A DNA stretch of 64,000 bases from NORP23 sp050302475 (lineage in GTDB: Bacteria; Pseudomonadota; Alphaproteobacteria; Rhodobacterales; Rhodobacteraceae). The translations under genes were made by a program, and so were the position numbers. Shown piece by piece: positions 1 to 8,313 of the stretch. Below the pieces are notes generated by a model, which made no database searches, was not told the DNA's origin, and saw only the letters and a program-made list of their open reading frames with translations. The DNA lies in assembly GCA_050302475.1 (NCBI GenBank), contig JBNLBF010000003.1, positions 1-64,000 of the forward strand. Reading direction: 5' to 3'. Position 1 is the first letter of the stretch. Each line of letters starts with the position of its first letter.

Positions 1-1089
1 AACGTTCTTCTTACAACGACGGCTCTGGTTGCTTTTGCAGGCTCTGCATTTGCGGCATCGCATCAGGGCGTCAGCTTCAGCGGTTCTGCTGAGCTGAAAT
101 ATAACGATCTGGACGGTTTCAGCTATGGTGCTGACCTGGACGTAACCGGAATGACGGATCTGGGCAACGGCATCACCGTTAGCCTGACCTACGGCATTGC
201 ACTGGATTCCAACGCTTCGCCGACCACCACGAACGCAACGCTGACCGGCGATCCGTTCCCGACGCTGACGATCGAGAGCATGTACGGCACGCTGTCCTAC
301 GGTGAATCCCCGGAAATGGCGAATGATCATTTCTCCGATACTGACGGTATGGATTTGGGCTTCAATGACAAAGACGACTTTGAGGATGAATTGGGTCCGT
401 GGGACGTCGCTACACTCCGTTTTGACTCTTCATATTCGGGAGTAGATTTCTCGGTGTCCGGAGTCGACATGACCAGTGTCCCTTTCACTGGAAGCGACTT
501 TGAATATTTACAGCTCGGTGTGTCTGGTGCGATTGGATCGATTAACTTTGGTGCTGCTTATGAAGAATTCGGCGGTTCCTTTGGTATCAATGTCGGAACT
601 ACTCTTGGCGCATTCTCTGTTGACGTTGCATACTTTGATTCCGGTACCTTCTTCTCTAACCCGACAATTAGCGGTGGCACGGGTCCTGGCGGCCATGGTT
701 CCAGCTATGGTATCGCGCTCGGCTATGACATCAACAGCATGATCAGCGTTGGTGCTTACTTCGCCCAGAACGACTATACGGCTGGTGGTTCCACACAGAA
801 CTACGGTGTGTCGCTGACATATGCGAACGGTCCTTTGACGGTTGACGTTGCTTATGACGATGACAATGGTACGGGCAACGCCTCTATCGACGTTGAGTAC
901 GAACTGTCCGGGACAAGTGCTGGCCTGACCGCCTATGCCGGTTACGACCAGGCTGATGGTGGCTATGTCGGTATCGTTTACGATCTGACCAACGGTGCAG
1001 AAATCTGGGCATCTTACTCCGATTTCGACGAATCCGGCGCGCCGGAATTCGACGACGGCATCACGGTTGGTGTTTCTTACACCTTCTAA
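1..1089 (+). CDS. Outer-membrane porin, 5' end missing
   Basis: The reading frame is open from base 1 to the stop at 1087-1089, so the start codon lies before the window. The first visible residues are the end of a signal peptide (LVAFAGSAFA, cleavage probably after AFA). The mature part is rich in Gly, Ser, Asp, Tyr and Phe in alternating beta-strand patterns and ends in VSYTF, the terminal Phe typical of outer-membrane barrels. This fits the Rhodobacter-type general porin family, which forms trimeric channels for small solutes. An internal ATG at 151 is not the start, because the signal peptide lies upstream of it. A hairpin terminator follows at once. Confidence 0.88.
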   Translation, partial: NVLLTTTALVAFAGSAFAASHQGVSFSGSAELKYNDLDGFSYGADLDVTGMTDLGNGITVSLTYGIALDSNASPTTTNATLTGDPFPTLTIESMYGTLSYGESPEMANDHFSDTDGMDLGFNDKDDFEDELGPWDVATLRFDSSYSGVDFSVSGVDMTSVPFTGSDFEYLQLGVSGAIGSINFGAAYEEFGGSFGINVGTTLGAFSVDVAYFDSGTFFSNPTISGGTGPGGHGSSYGIALGYDINSMISVGAYFAQNDYTAGGSTQNYGVSLTYANGPLTVDVAYDDDNGTGNASIDVEYELSGTSAGLTAYAGYDQADGGYVGIVYDLTNGAEIWASYSDFDESGAPEFDDGITVGVSYTF

Positions 1090-1110
1090 TCCGTCACGGA
1101 TTTGAATTTG

Positions 1111-1142
1111 AAAGGGCGGATCGTTTGATCCGCCCTTTTCTT
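1111..1142 (+). terminator. Rho-independent terminator after the porin
   Basis: A stem AAGGGCGGATC / GATCCGCCCTT with a four-base GTTT loop begins about 20 bases after the porin stop and runs into a T-rich end (TTTTCTTTT). It is the clearest intrinsic terminator in the window. Confidence 0.9.
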
Positions 1143-1185
1143 TTGGACCCTCTGGTGCGATGAATGCGCGACGGAGGGTTTTGCT

Positions 1186-1839
1186 ATGGCGCTGGCGGAA
1201 ATTCAGGAACGGGTTAACGATGCGGCTGAGAAAGCCGGGCGAAATGCCGGGGACATCACACTTATTGCCGTTTCCAAAGTTCAGCCATTGGAAAGAGTTC
1301 AGGCCGTGCTGGAGGCTGGACATCGGATATTCGGCGAAAACCGGGTTCAGGAGGCCGCCGGGAAATGGCCCGCATTTCGCGAGACTTACCCGGACGTGAA
1401 GCTGCATCTGCTGGGACCGCTTCAGACCAACAAACTGAATCAGGCGCTGGAGTTATTTGATACGATCCACTCGCTGGATCGCGAGAAGCTGGCACGAAAA
1501 CTGGCAAATGCGGTACAGGTGCGCGGGTCCTGTCCCGAGCTGTTCATTCAGGTCAATACCGGTGAAGAGCCACAGAAGGCGGGCGTGCTTCCGAATGATC
1601 TCGATAGTTTCATCAAAACGTGCCGGGAAGAGCTCGACCTGCCGATCCGCGGACTAATGTGTATCCCGCCGGTGGAAGAGGAACCCAGCCTCCATTTCGC
1701 ATTGCTGCGCAAAATGGCGGCGCGAAACGGGATAACGGGTCTGTCCATGGGGATGAGTGCGGATTTCGAACGGGCGATTGCGCTCGGCGCGACCCATATC
1801 CGCGTCGGCTCAGCAATTTTTGGTGAGCGGGTAGCTTAA
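1186..1839 (+). CDS. yggS: YggS/PROSC family PLP homeostasis protein
   Basis: This 217-residue protein matches the single-domain, alanine-racemase-fold YggS family, which binds pyridoxal phosphate and buffers the cellular B6 pool without a known catalytic reaction. The PLP lysine is K31 in LIAVSK. The family motifs GPLQTNK and, near the C-terminus, LSMGMSADFERAI followed by HIRVGSAIFG are all present. The start at 1186 is preceded by GGAGGG about 10 bases upstream. It sits alone between the porin terminator and the MscS-like gene. Confidence 0.93.
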   Translation: MALAEIQERVNDAAEKAGRNAGDITLIAVSKVQPLERVQAVLEAGHRIFGENRVQEAAGKWPAFRETYPDVKLHLLGPLQTNKLNQALELFDTIHSLDREKLARKLANAVQVRGSCPELFIQVNTGEEPQKAGVLPNDLDSFIKTCREELDLPIRGLMCIPPVEEEPSLHFALLRKMAARNGITGLSMGMSADFERAIALGATHIRVGSAIFGERVA

Positions 1840-1892
1840 ATTTCCGCGAGTGTTATCATGCGGTTACAGTAACATGTGCTGAAAGATAGAAA

Positions 1893-3206
1893 TTGGATTT
1901 TCTCGTCAACCTAGTAACGGATTTTTGGGCGGACATAGAGCCGAACCTTAAGGCGTTGGCACAACCACGCTCCCGCTACCAGATTGCGATGATTCTGGGC
2001 TGTTTCGTCCTTGCCCATCTGCTCAACATGTTTGTTGGTCCAAGGGTGGACGCGTGGATGCATTCCTTGCAGGGGATGCGTCCCTCGCAGTTGCGGTTCA
2101 TCATTGCCATTGGGCGGCGGACGCGGAGCATTCTGTTCGTGATGCTTCTGTGGATGTTGGCACTGTTCGTGCGCGAGATCACGCCATGGGGTAGCTGGTA
2201 TCGCGTGCTGTTCCTGGCCGCCAACCTAGCGACAGCCTGGGTCGTGGTAGCGGTTGCCAGCCGGGCGATCCGCAACAATCTGGTGCGGAACATCGTCAAA
2301 TGGGGGATGTGGAGCTATCTCGCGATCTATATCCTTGGCATGACCGAGGCGATGGTATCGGTGCTGGATGCGATGGCGCTGTCCGTCGGGAACTTCCGCC
2401 TGTCGCTGCTGATGGTGCTGAAGGCGGCGGCGACGGTTGCGATCCTGCTGACACTGGTGAACTGGATTTCCACCTTTGTGCATCGTCGGCTGGAGAAGGT
2501 GGAGGACCTGTCCCCCTCCATCAAGGTGCTGACCGACAAGATGGTCAAGCTGCTGCTTTACGGTATGGCGGTGGTCATCACCTTGCAGGCCGTTGGATTC
2601 GATCTGACCTCCATCACCGTGTTGTCTGGTGCCATTGGTTTGGGGCTCGGTTTTGGTCTGCAAAAGGTCGTATCGAACCTCGTGTCCGGTGTGATCCTGC
2701 TGCTGGATAAATCGATCAAGCCGGGGGATGTAATCTCGCTGGGGGAAACGTTCGGCTGGATTTCCGACCTTGGCGCGCGCTACGTGTCGGTCGTCACCCG
2801 CGACGGGCGCGAGTATTTGATTCCGAACGAGGATCTGATCACCGGGCAGGTGGTGAACTGGTCGCATTCCAGCGACCTCGTGCGGTTGGATATTTATTTC
2901 GGCGTCTCTTATGATAGCGACCCGCATCAGGTTCGCAAGATCGCGCGAGAGGCGGCAGGGACTGTGAACCGCGTGGTGAATGTGCCCGCACCGGTCTGCC
3001 ATATCGTTGGGTTCGGCGACAGTTCAATTGACCTGATCCTGCGCTTCTGGATCAAGGACCCGACGGGGGGCCTGACCAACGTGCGGGGTGACGTGTATCT
3101 GGCACTATGGGATGCGCTGAAAGAGAACGAGATCGAGATTCCGTTCCCGCATCAGGTGCAGATCTACCCTACCAAGAAACACCCGCTTATTGTTGAGGAC
3201 GAGTAG
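1893..3206 (+). CDS. Mechanosensitive channel of the MscS family
   Basis: The 437-residue protein has about seven hydrophobic segments in its first 300 residues. They end in the MscS pore helix (GAIGLGLGFGLQKVVSNL) and the following SGVILLLDKSIKPGDVI segment, with the beta domain and C-terminal domain after that. MscS channels open under membrane tension to release osmolytes during hypo-osmotic shock. It is longer than E. coli MscS (286 residues) because of extra N-terminal helices. The chosen start is TTG at 1893 with only a weak purine stretch upstream; an internal ATG at 1990 would cut into the first helix. The 3' end overlaps the convergent GST gene by 20 bases. Confidence 0.87.
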   Translation: MDFLVNLVTDFWADIEPNLKALAQPRSRYQIAMILGCFVLAHLLNMFVGPRVDAWMHSLQGMRPSQLRFIIAIGRRTRSILFVMLLWMLALFVREITPWGSWYRVLFLAANLATAWVVVAVASRAIRNNLVRNIVKWGMWSYLAIYILGMTEAMVSVLDAMALSVGNFRLSLLMVLKAAATVAILLTLVNWISTFVHRRLEKVEDLSPSIKVLTDKMVKLLLYGMAVVITLQAVGFDLTSITVLSGAIGLGLGFGLQKVVSNLVSGVILLLDKSIKPGDVISLGETFGWISDLGARYVSVVTRDGREYLIPNEDLITGQVVNWSHSSDLVRLDIYFGVSYDSDPHQVRKIAREAAGTVNRVVNVPAPVCHIVGFGDSSIDLILRFWIKDPTGGLTNVRGDVYLALWDALKENEIEIPFPHQVQIYPTKKHPLIVEDE

Positions 3207-3789
3207 CTGCCAGTGACGGTGCATCCTTGTTTGCAGCGTGCCAGTCGGCAAGTTTCGAATGCGCCGCGCGCCAGTTCCGGGCGTCATGGCGCAGGTCGAT
3301 ATATTCGAGTGCGGCGACGAGGATCAGGGACATGAAACGGTTCACGGAGAGCGTCTCCATCGCCTTCGTTTCGATATGGGTCAGGGCGCGATCCACCTTC
3401 GTCCATTGCGCATCCAACCAACCGTCGAACTGTTTCTCTTCAGGACGCGTGCGAACCTCGTAAGCCATGGACACGGCAGCATCCATGATCCCGTCGATGG
3501 TTGCTTCCAGAGTGAGGACGTCGAACAGGCTGTCGTCTGTAGGGTAGAGCCCGGGCGTGAGGCTGTCGAGGTAACGGGTGATCACCCGGCTGTCATAGAC
3601 AGGTTTCCCATCATCGCGGATAAGGCACGGAATTTTGCCGAGCGGATTGGCAACGGGAACGATATCGCCGGAATTCATCGGCGACACGGCAACCGTCTGA
3701 ACGTCGGTTTTTTCCAGCAATCCGGTTTCATGTAGGGCAATCAAAACCTTGCGGACAAACGGCGAGGCGGCGGAAGCGTAGAGGATCAT
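3187..3789 (-). CDS. Glutathione S-transferase family protein
   Basis: This 200-residue protein begins with a thioredoxin-fold glutathione-binding domain (MILYASAASPFVRKVLIALHE). It contains the NPLGKIPCL turn with its cis-proline and the glutathione-contacting DSRVI segment near residue 66, followed by an all-helical C-terminal domain. It probably conjugates or reduces small electrophiles in the cytoplasm; the substrate cannot be read from sequence. It lies three bases downstream of the PaiB-like gene on the same strand, so the two are probably co-transcribed. The start ATG at 3789 abuts the upstream stop. Confidence 0.88.
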   Translation of the reverse strand: MILYASAASPFVRKVLIALHETGLLEKTDVQTVAVSPMNSGDIVPVANPLGKIPCLIRDDGKPVYDSRVITRYLDSLTPGLYPTDDSLFDVLTLEATIDGIMDAAVSMAYEVRTRPEEKQFDGWLDAQWTKVDRALTHIETKAMETLSVNRFMSLILVAALEYIDLRHDARNWRAAHSKLADWHAANKDAPSLAATRPQQ

Positions 3790-3792
3790 ATA

Positions 3793-4401
3793 TTAGTCCT
3801 TTATTTGGCGGATATAGGTGGAAATCGGTGTGTCCGGGATTGCCTCTATTGCATCGGCGGCACCGAGACGCGCAGATTCCGGCTTGTTTTGCAAAAGCTT
3901 ATGGGTGGAATCGACGCTTTCGATACTCATCCGGATGGGCACAATCATCCGCATCATTCGATCCATGGCCTCGGCCGGCATCTTGTCGGTTTTCCAGATG
4001 GGTTTTGGGGCGAGTCGGGCCTCGAACTGATCGGACAGGCGGTCCAGAATGCCGCGCAATTCCTCCTGCGGACGGCGGGTCAGCGTGCCGCGCAAATGCA
4101 CGGCGATATAGGCCCACGTGGGCACCTGATCCTCCATCCCGTACCAGTCGGGAGAGACATAGCCATCCGGCCCAGTGACCGCCAGCAACGCGGGTTGGGG
4201 TGTATCAATCGCACGCCAGATCGGGTTGGAGCGCATGATATGCGCGTCGAGAGAAGTCCCGTCCTCCGAAATCACAAACGGAACATGCGCGGCGATGGGA
4301 CCAACGGCGGCGTTGATGGTCAGCATCCCGAAACTGCGCGCGCGGGCGAAGTCAAGCGTGTGGGCATGGTCGGTGTGGCGGTAGATCGGGTTAGGGTGCA
4401 T
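3793..4401 (-). CDS. PaiB-like FMN-binding protein
   Basis: The 202-residue protein has the hallmarks of the PaiB/FMN_bind_2 family: an N-terminal MHPNPIYR start, the split-barrel FMN fold, YVSPDWY near residue 85 and KLLQNK towards the C-terminus. Bacillus PaiB is described as a negative regulator of sporulation and protease genes, but most members are better seen as flavin- or haem-binding split-barrel proteins of unknown role. Here it is first in a two-gene unit with the GST, which suggests stress or redox chemistry. ATG at 4401 follows a GGAG-like sequence. Confidence 0.85.
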   Translation of the reverse strand: MHPNPIYRHTDHAHTLDFARARSFGMLTINAAVGPIAAHVPFVISEDGTSLDAHIMRSNPIWRAIDTPQPALLAVTGPDGYVSPDWYGMEDQVPTWAYIAVHLRGTLTRRPQEELRGILDRLSDQFEARLAPKPIWKTDKMPAEAMDRMMRMIVPIRMSIESVDSTHKLLQNKPESARLGAADAIEAIPDTPISTYIRQIKD

Positions 4402-4452
4402 GGTATCCTCCGGCGCGCGATTTAGTCACGCGGTGGCGGGAAATGCAACCGG

Positions 4453-5718
4453 TCAGGCCGTCAGTTGGGTGTCCGTGCGACCGGTGATTTTGGCGGTCAC
4501 GATTTCTCCGATGGGTTGCGGGGTGGCGAAGGTGACTTCGGTGAAGGTTTCGGTCCGGCCCATCGTCGGGTTTTCCATCAGGACGTTATGTGTTTGGCCG
4601 ATTTGGGCGGCCAGATGACGTGCGACCTGTTCGTCACCCGCGGCACGGAGGCGCGCGGCGCGGTCCTTGATTTTCGCACCGTGGACGGCGGGCATTTTGG
4701 CGGCGGGTGTGCCTTCGCGGGCGGAATAGGGGAAGATGTGCAGCCATGTCAGGCCGCAATCCTTGATCAGGTTCAACGAGTTTTCAAACATCTCGTCGGT
4801 TTCCGTCGGGAAGCCGGCGATGATGTCGGCACCATAAATAATATCCGGACGGGCGCCGCGCATGTCCTCGCAAAAGCGGATAGAGTCGTCGCGGTTATGA
4901 CGGCGCTTCATGCGTTTCAGGATCATGTTGTCGCCCGATTGCAGCGACAGATGCAGATGCGGCATCAGGCGAGATTCCGAGGCGATGGCGTCGATCAGGG
5001 CCGGGTCGGCTTCGATCGAGTCGATCGATGAAATCCGCAGGCGGGGCAGGTCGGGGACAAGTTTCAGGATGCGTTGCACCAGATCACCGAGGTGCGGTTG
5101 CGCAGGCAGATCAGCGCCCCATGACGTCATGTCGACGCCGGTGAGCACAACCTCGTTAAAGCCCTTGTCAACAAGGCGCTGGATTTGCTCGACAACCACA
5201 CCAGCAGGGACAGACCGAGAATTGCCGCGGCCATAAGGGATGATACAAAAGGTGCAGCGATGGTCGCAGCCATTTTGCACCTGCACATAGGCGCGTGCAC
5301 GGGTACCGAAGCCGTCGATCAGGTGGCCAGCGGTTTCGGTGGCGGACATGATGTCATTGACGCGGACTTTTTCGGTGTCACCAATGAAATTCGGCTTCGC
5401 CAGCGCATTCCACGTGTCCGCCTGCATCTTTTCCAGATTGCCGAGGACAAGGTCGACTTCTTCCATCTCGCTAAAGGTTTTCGGTTCCGTTTGGGCCGCG
5501 CAGCCAGTGACGATCAGGCGGGCGTCGGGATTTTCGCGGCGCAGTTTGCGGATGCGTTGCTTCGCCTGACGCACGGCTTCGGCTGTGACGGCGCAGGTGT
5601 TCACCACCACCGAATTATCCAGCCCGGCATCTGCTCCCAACTCGCGCATCGCCTCGGTCTCATAGGCGTTCAGGCGACAGCCGAAGGTCGCGAAGATCGG
5701 GGGCTTCGCGGCGGTCAT
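4453..5718 (-). CDS. mtaB: tRNA t6A37 methylthiotransferase MtaB
   Basis: The enzyme is a radical-SAM methylthiotransferase that converts t6A37 to ms2t6A in tRNAs reading ANN codons. Three cysteines in the UPF0004 domain (FGCRLN, NTCAV, GCAAQ) and the radical-SAM CxxxCxxC triad (CDHRCTFC) would hold two 4Fe-4S clusters, followed by the radical-SAM barrel and a TRAM-like tail. I place the start at ATG 5718, which overlaps the dapF stop as ATGA; the reading frame stays open upstream but only as an Arg-rich shadow of dapF. Length is 421 residues, normal for the family. Confidence 0.92.
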   Translation of the reverse strand: MTAAKPPIFATFGCRLNAYETEAMRELGADAGLDNSVVVNTCAVTAEAVRQAKQRIRKLRRENPDARLIVTGCAAQTEPKTFSEMEEVDLVLGNLEKMQADTWNALAKPNFIGDTEKVRVNDIMSATETAGHLIDGFGTRARAYVQVQNGCDHRCTFCIIPYGRGNSRSVPAGVVVEQIQRLVDKGFNEVVLTGVDMTSWGADLPAQPHLGDLVQRILKLVPDLPRLRISSIDSIEADPALIDAIASESRLMPHLHLSLQSGDNMILKRMKRRHNRDDSIRFCEDMRGARPDIIYGADIIAGFPTETDEMFENSLNLIKDCGLTWLHIFPYSAREGTPAAKMPAVHGAKIKDRAARLRAAGDEQVARHLAAQIGQTHNVLMENPTMGRTETFTEVTFATPQPIGEIVTAKITGRTDTQLTA

Positions 5719-6551
5719 TGGTAGGCCTTGAGGAATTCCGGCGAGAGGGTGCCGCTGCCGACCAGCATGGTTGGACCGGTCATCCAGACGCCATCCTCGC
5801 GCCAGTCGATTTGCAGTTGGCCGCCATCCAAATGGATGGTGACGGTGTGCTCGGTCAACCCGCGCCGCGCGGCGGCGACGGCCGTAGCGCAAGAGGACGA
5901 GCCGCTGGCGACGGTGACGCCAACGCCACGCTCCCACACGCGCATGCGGATGTTTTGGCGATCCAGAATTTGGGCCACCTGCACGTTCGTGCGTTCGGGG
6001 AATAGCGGGTCATGCTCGATGCGCGGACCGATCTCGGTCAGGTCTACGCCTTCGACATCGTCCACGAAAAACGTGCAATGCGGGTTACCCATGCCGGTGG
6101 CGGTTGGATCGCCGTCAAGTGGCAGGTGCAGCGTGTCCATTTCGTTCGCCAAAGGGATTTCGTCCCAGGTCAACTGCGGCTGGCCCATGTTGACGCAGAT
6201 CAGACCCTCGCCAGCATCCTGACAGATCAGATCACCACGCCCGGTGCGGATGGTGAGTTCGCTCGCGCCGGTTTCTTCCATCAGCAGCCGCGCGATGCAG
6301 CGGGTGGCGTTGCCACAGGCGTTCGACAGGGAGCCGTCGGCATTCCAGTAATCGACCGCTGCCGCGACCCCGTCTTCGTTCCGGATCAAGGCCAACTGAT
6401 CAAACCCGATCCCAAAGTGCCGATCCCCGATAGCCGTCGCCAGCGCGGGCGTAATCGGGTTGTCGCGCCCACGGGCATCGACCACCACAAAATCATTGCC
6501 CAGCCCGTGCATTTTCAGGAACGGCAGGCCATCTGAGAGGTTCTGAGTCAT
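5715..6551 (-). CDS. dapF: Diaminopimelate epimerase
   Basis: DapF interconverts LL- and meso-diaminopimelate, the last epimerisation in the lysine/peptidoglycan branch. It is a PLP-independent racemase with two catalytic cysteines. The first is in the NACGNATRC region and the second in VASGSSSCATAVAA. The N-terminal MHGLGNDFVVVDAR motif is also diagnostic. I chose ATG 6551 (MTQNLSDG...); the frame can be extended 8 codons to a TTG at 6575, but that lacks a better ribosome-binding site. The stop overlaps the mtaB start by 4 bases, so the two genes are translationally coupled. Confidence 0.94.
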   Translation of the reverse strand: MTQNLSDGLPFLKMHGLGNDFVVVDARGRDNPITPALATAIGDRHFGIGFDQLALIRNEDGVAAAVDYWNADGSLSNACGNATRCIARLLMEETGASELTIRTGRGDLICQDAGEGLICVNMGQPQLTWDEIPLANEMDTLHLPLDGDPTATGMGNPHCTFFVDDVEGVDLTEIGPRIEHDPLFPERTNVQVAQILDRQNIRMRVWERGVGVTVASGSSSCATAVAAARRGLTEHTVTIHLDGGQLQIDWREDGVWMTGPTMLVGSGTLSPEFLKAYQ

Positions 6552-6590
6552 GCGGCCTATATATGACGGACGCAAACAAAGCGCCAGATG

Positions 6591-7298
6591 TCACAACCCG
6601 TGCATCGACCCGACCGGTTGCGCGTATTCCGGTGGCTCTCCAAACACCTCTCGCAGTGACCGGTTCTCGCACGGGATATTCGTCGCGTTTGCCTTGGTAA
6701 TCCTATCCATCCGGAACCAACGCCCGCCGTGACGGAGGTGGCACCAGGCCAGAACGCTCCATTGTTGGCGGGTTCGCGCCAGCGCCATGGGTTCGATAAG
6801 ACGGGCGCGGGTTTGGTTACCGCTTTCGTCCGTGTAGTCGATGGAGACTTGAACGTTGTCGCGCAAGGCCTCCTCGATCACCCGGGTCGTCGGGCTGCGG
6901 GCGTCGGTGGGTTGGCGCATCCAGATGCGGGCGGCGAGGTTTTCCAGCATTTGGCGTTGCGCGGGCGTCATGGCGCCTATCAATTTCGTCAATGCCGCCG
7001 CACCGTCTGGGGCGTAGGGCATGGCGGGTTCCGTGCGCAGCGCGATAGCGATGGCCATGGCCTCGGCATCGGTAAAGGCCAAGGGTGGCAAGGTCGCGTT
7101 TTTCGCAAGGGAATAGCCCCCGCCGCGACCGTCAAAACTGACAATGGGGACGCCGGATTCCACCAGCGCGGCGACATCGCGTTTGACCGTGCGAGTGGAG
7201 CATTCGAAGCGGTCGGCCAGCCACGCGCAGGTACGGCCGCGAGTCCCGACCATGCGCAGCGATTCGACGATGGCATACATGCGGTCGGTGCGGTTCAT
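6591..7298 (-). CDS. YafY-type HTH/WYL-domain transcription regulator
   Basis: The 235-residue protein starts with a DeoR/HTH_11-like winged helix (LADRFECSTRTVKRDVAAL, about residues 27-45) and ends with a WYL domain in which the signature is degenerate (SVLAWCHLRHGGRWFRMDRI). WYL regulators sense small ligands or nucleic-acid ends. The gene is divergent from the dienelactone-hydrolase gene at 7381 across an 82-bp spacer, so it probably controls that gene and itself. It is separate from dapF (39-bp gap, same strand). Confidence 0.87.
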   Translation of the reverse strand: MNRTDRMYAIVESLRMVGTRGRTCAWLADRFECSTRTVKRDVAALVESGVPIVSFDGRGGGYSLAKNATLPPLAFTDAEAMAIAIALRTEPAMPYAPDGAAALTKLIGAMTPAQRQMLENLAARIWMRQPTDARSPTTRVIEEALRDNVQVSIDYTDESGNQTRARLIEPMALARTRQQWSVLAWCHLRHGGRWFRMDRITKANATNIPCENRSLREVFGEPPEYAQPVGSMHGL

Positions 7299-7380
7299 TT
7301 CAGCGCCTCAAACAACGGTGACATAATGGTGCCAAATGATATGCGAAAAGACATACATTGCAACACTGAAAGGAAATCAC

Positions 7381-7962
7381 ATGTCTACAATCGTTCTGTT
7401 TCACTCGGCTCTCGGCCTCAATGCCGGCGTTCGGGCCTTCGCAGATGTTCTGCGCGCTGATGGGCACGAGGTCATCACACCCGATCTGTTTGATGGAGAG
7501 GTGTTCGACAATCTGGATGACGGTGTCGCCAAACGCGATGCCTTGGGCATTCCGGAGCTGGTCAGTCGTGCCTTTGCAGCTGTCGAAGGGCTGCCGACAG
7601 ATGTCTATTATGCGGGCTTTTCGATGGGCGCGGCGTCCGCACAGATGTTGGCAGGATCACGCCCGGGGGCCAAGGGCTGCATCCTGATGCACGCGGCGCT
7701 ACCGTTGCAGATGATGGGGATCGAGAGCTGGCCGGAAGATGTGCCGGTACAGTTTTTTGCGACAAAAAACGACCCGTGGGTGTCGTCAGAAATGGTCGAA
7801 GCCGTCAAAGCGGTAGTCCCGGATTTCACTCAAACCTGGTACGAAGGCGATCAGCACCTGTTTGCGGATGCCGACAGTGCTGACTATCTGCCGGAAGCGG
7901 CGGCAGACATGCTGGGAAAAGTCCGGGCGTTCGTAAAAGACGAGGCGCTGATTGAGGCGTGA
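7381..7962 (+). CDS. Dienelactone-hydrolase-family alpha/beta hydrolase
   Basis: The 193-residue protein is a compact alpha/beta hydrolase. The nucleophile elbow is GFSMG, a Ser rather than the Cys of classical dienelactone hydrolases, and the catalytic His is in GDQHLFAD near the C-terminus. The substrate is unknown. I set the start at ATG 7381 because AAAGGAAATCAC lies directly in front; the frame runs 15 codons further upstream to 7336 without support. It is divergent from the WYL regulator and followed by a hairpin terminator. Confidence 0.85.
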   Translation: MSTIVLFHSALGLNAGVRAFADVLRADGHEVITPDLFDGEVFDNLDDGVAKRDALGIPELVSRAFAAVEGLPTDVYYAGFSMGAASAQMLAGSRPGAKGCILMHAALPLQMMGIESWPEDVPVQFFATKNDPWVSSEMVEAVKAVVPDFTQTWYEGDQHLFADADSADYLPEAAADMLGKVRAFVKDEALIEA

Positions 7963-7972
7963 TCTCTCATCA

Positions 7973-7999
7973 AACGGGGCGCGGTTCAGGCGCCCCGTT
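7973..7999 (+). terminator. Terminator hairpin after the hydrolase gene
   Basis: A perfect 10-bp stem AACGGGGCGC / GCGCCCCGTT with a 7-base loop begins 11 bases after the hydrolase stop and is followed by ATTCTGTTG. It is likely an intrinsic terminator, although its T-tract is poor. Confidence 0.75.
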
Positions 8000-8089
8000 A
8001 TTCTGTTGCGTGGTCTGCAAAACTTCTGCGGCAAGGCAATTTTCACCCTTGACCACACAGATAACCCCTTCTAAGTAGGCCGCTGTTGT

Positions 8090-8165
8090 GGGCCCGTAGC
8101 TCAGTTGGTAGAGCAACTGACTTTTAATCAGTGGGTCACAGGTTCGAATCCTGTCGGGCTCACCA
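8090..8165 (+). tRNA. tRNA-Lys (anticodon TTT)
   Basis: The 76-base gene folds as a full cloverleaf: acceptor GGGCCCG / CGGGCTC, D-loop AGCTCAGTTGGTAGAGC, anticodon stem-loop ACTGA-CTTTTAA-TCAGT with anticodon TTT, T-arm CACAGGTTCGAATCCTGTG-like, and an encoded CCA end. Lys-TTT reads AAA and AAG. It stands alone, with no further tRNA nearby and no integrase or duplicated 3' end to suggest use as an attachment site. Confidence 0.97.
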
Positions 8166-8313
8166 TTTTCCTCTGATATGACAAATCCAGCGTTTCCTTG
8201 GGAAAAGATGAATTCTGCCCTTTGAAATAAGCGGTTGGCCCACAAGGCAAAGTCGGCATACCATCCGAATATTCGTAAAATCACGTATTTCGATTGACGA
8301 TGAGGGAGAGGTC

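Noticed and set aside
508..1407. 299-residue minus-strand frame across the porin and yggS
   Set aside because: It is antisense to two well-supported genes, has no family resemblance and crosses the porin terminator.
5719..5937. 73-residue Arg-rich extension of MtaB
   Set aside because: It lies inside dapF in another frame; the ATGA overlap at 5715-5718 gives a normal MtaB start.
7970..8284. 104-residue minus-strand frame containing GEPDRIRTCDPLIKSQLLYQL
   Set aside because: It is the antisense translation of the tRNA-Lys gene and its flank, a frequent false protein in databases.
8090..8313. tRNA-Lys as an integration site for a mobile element
   Set aside because: No integrase, no duplicated tRNA 3' end and no change in gene content at this point.
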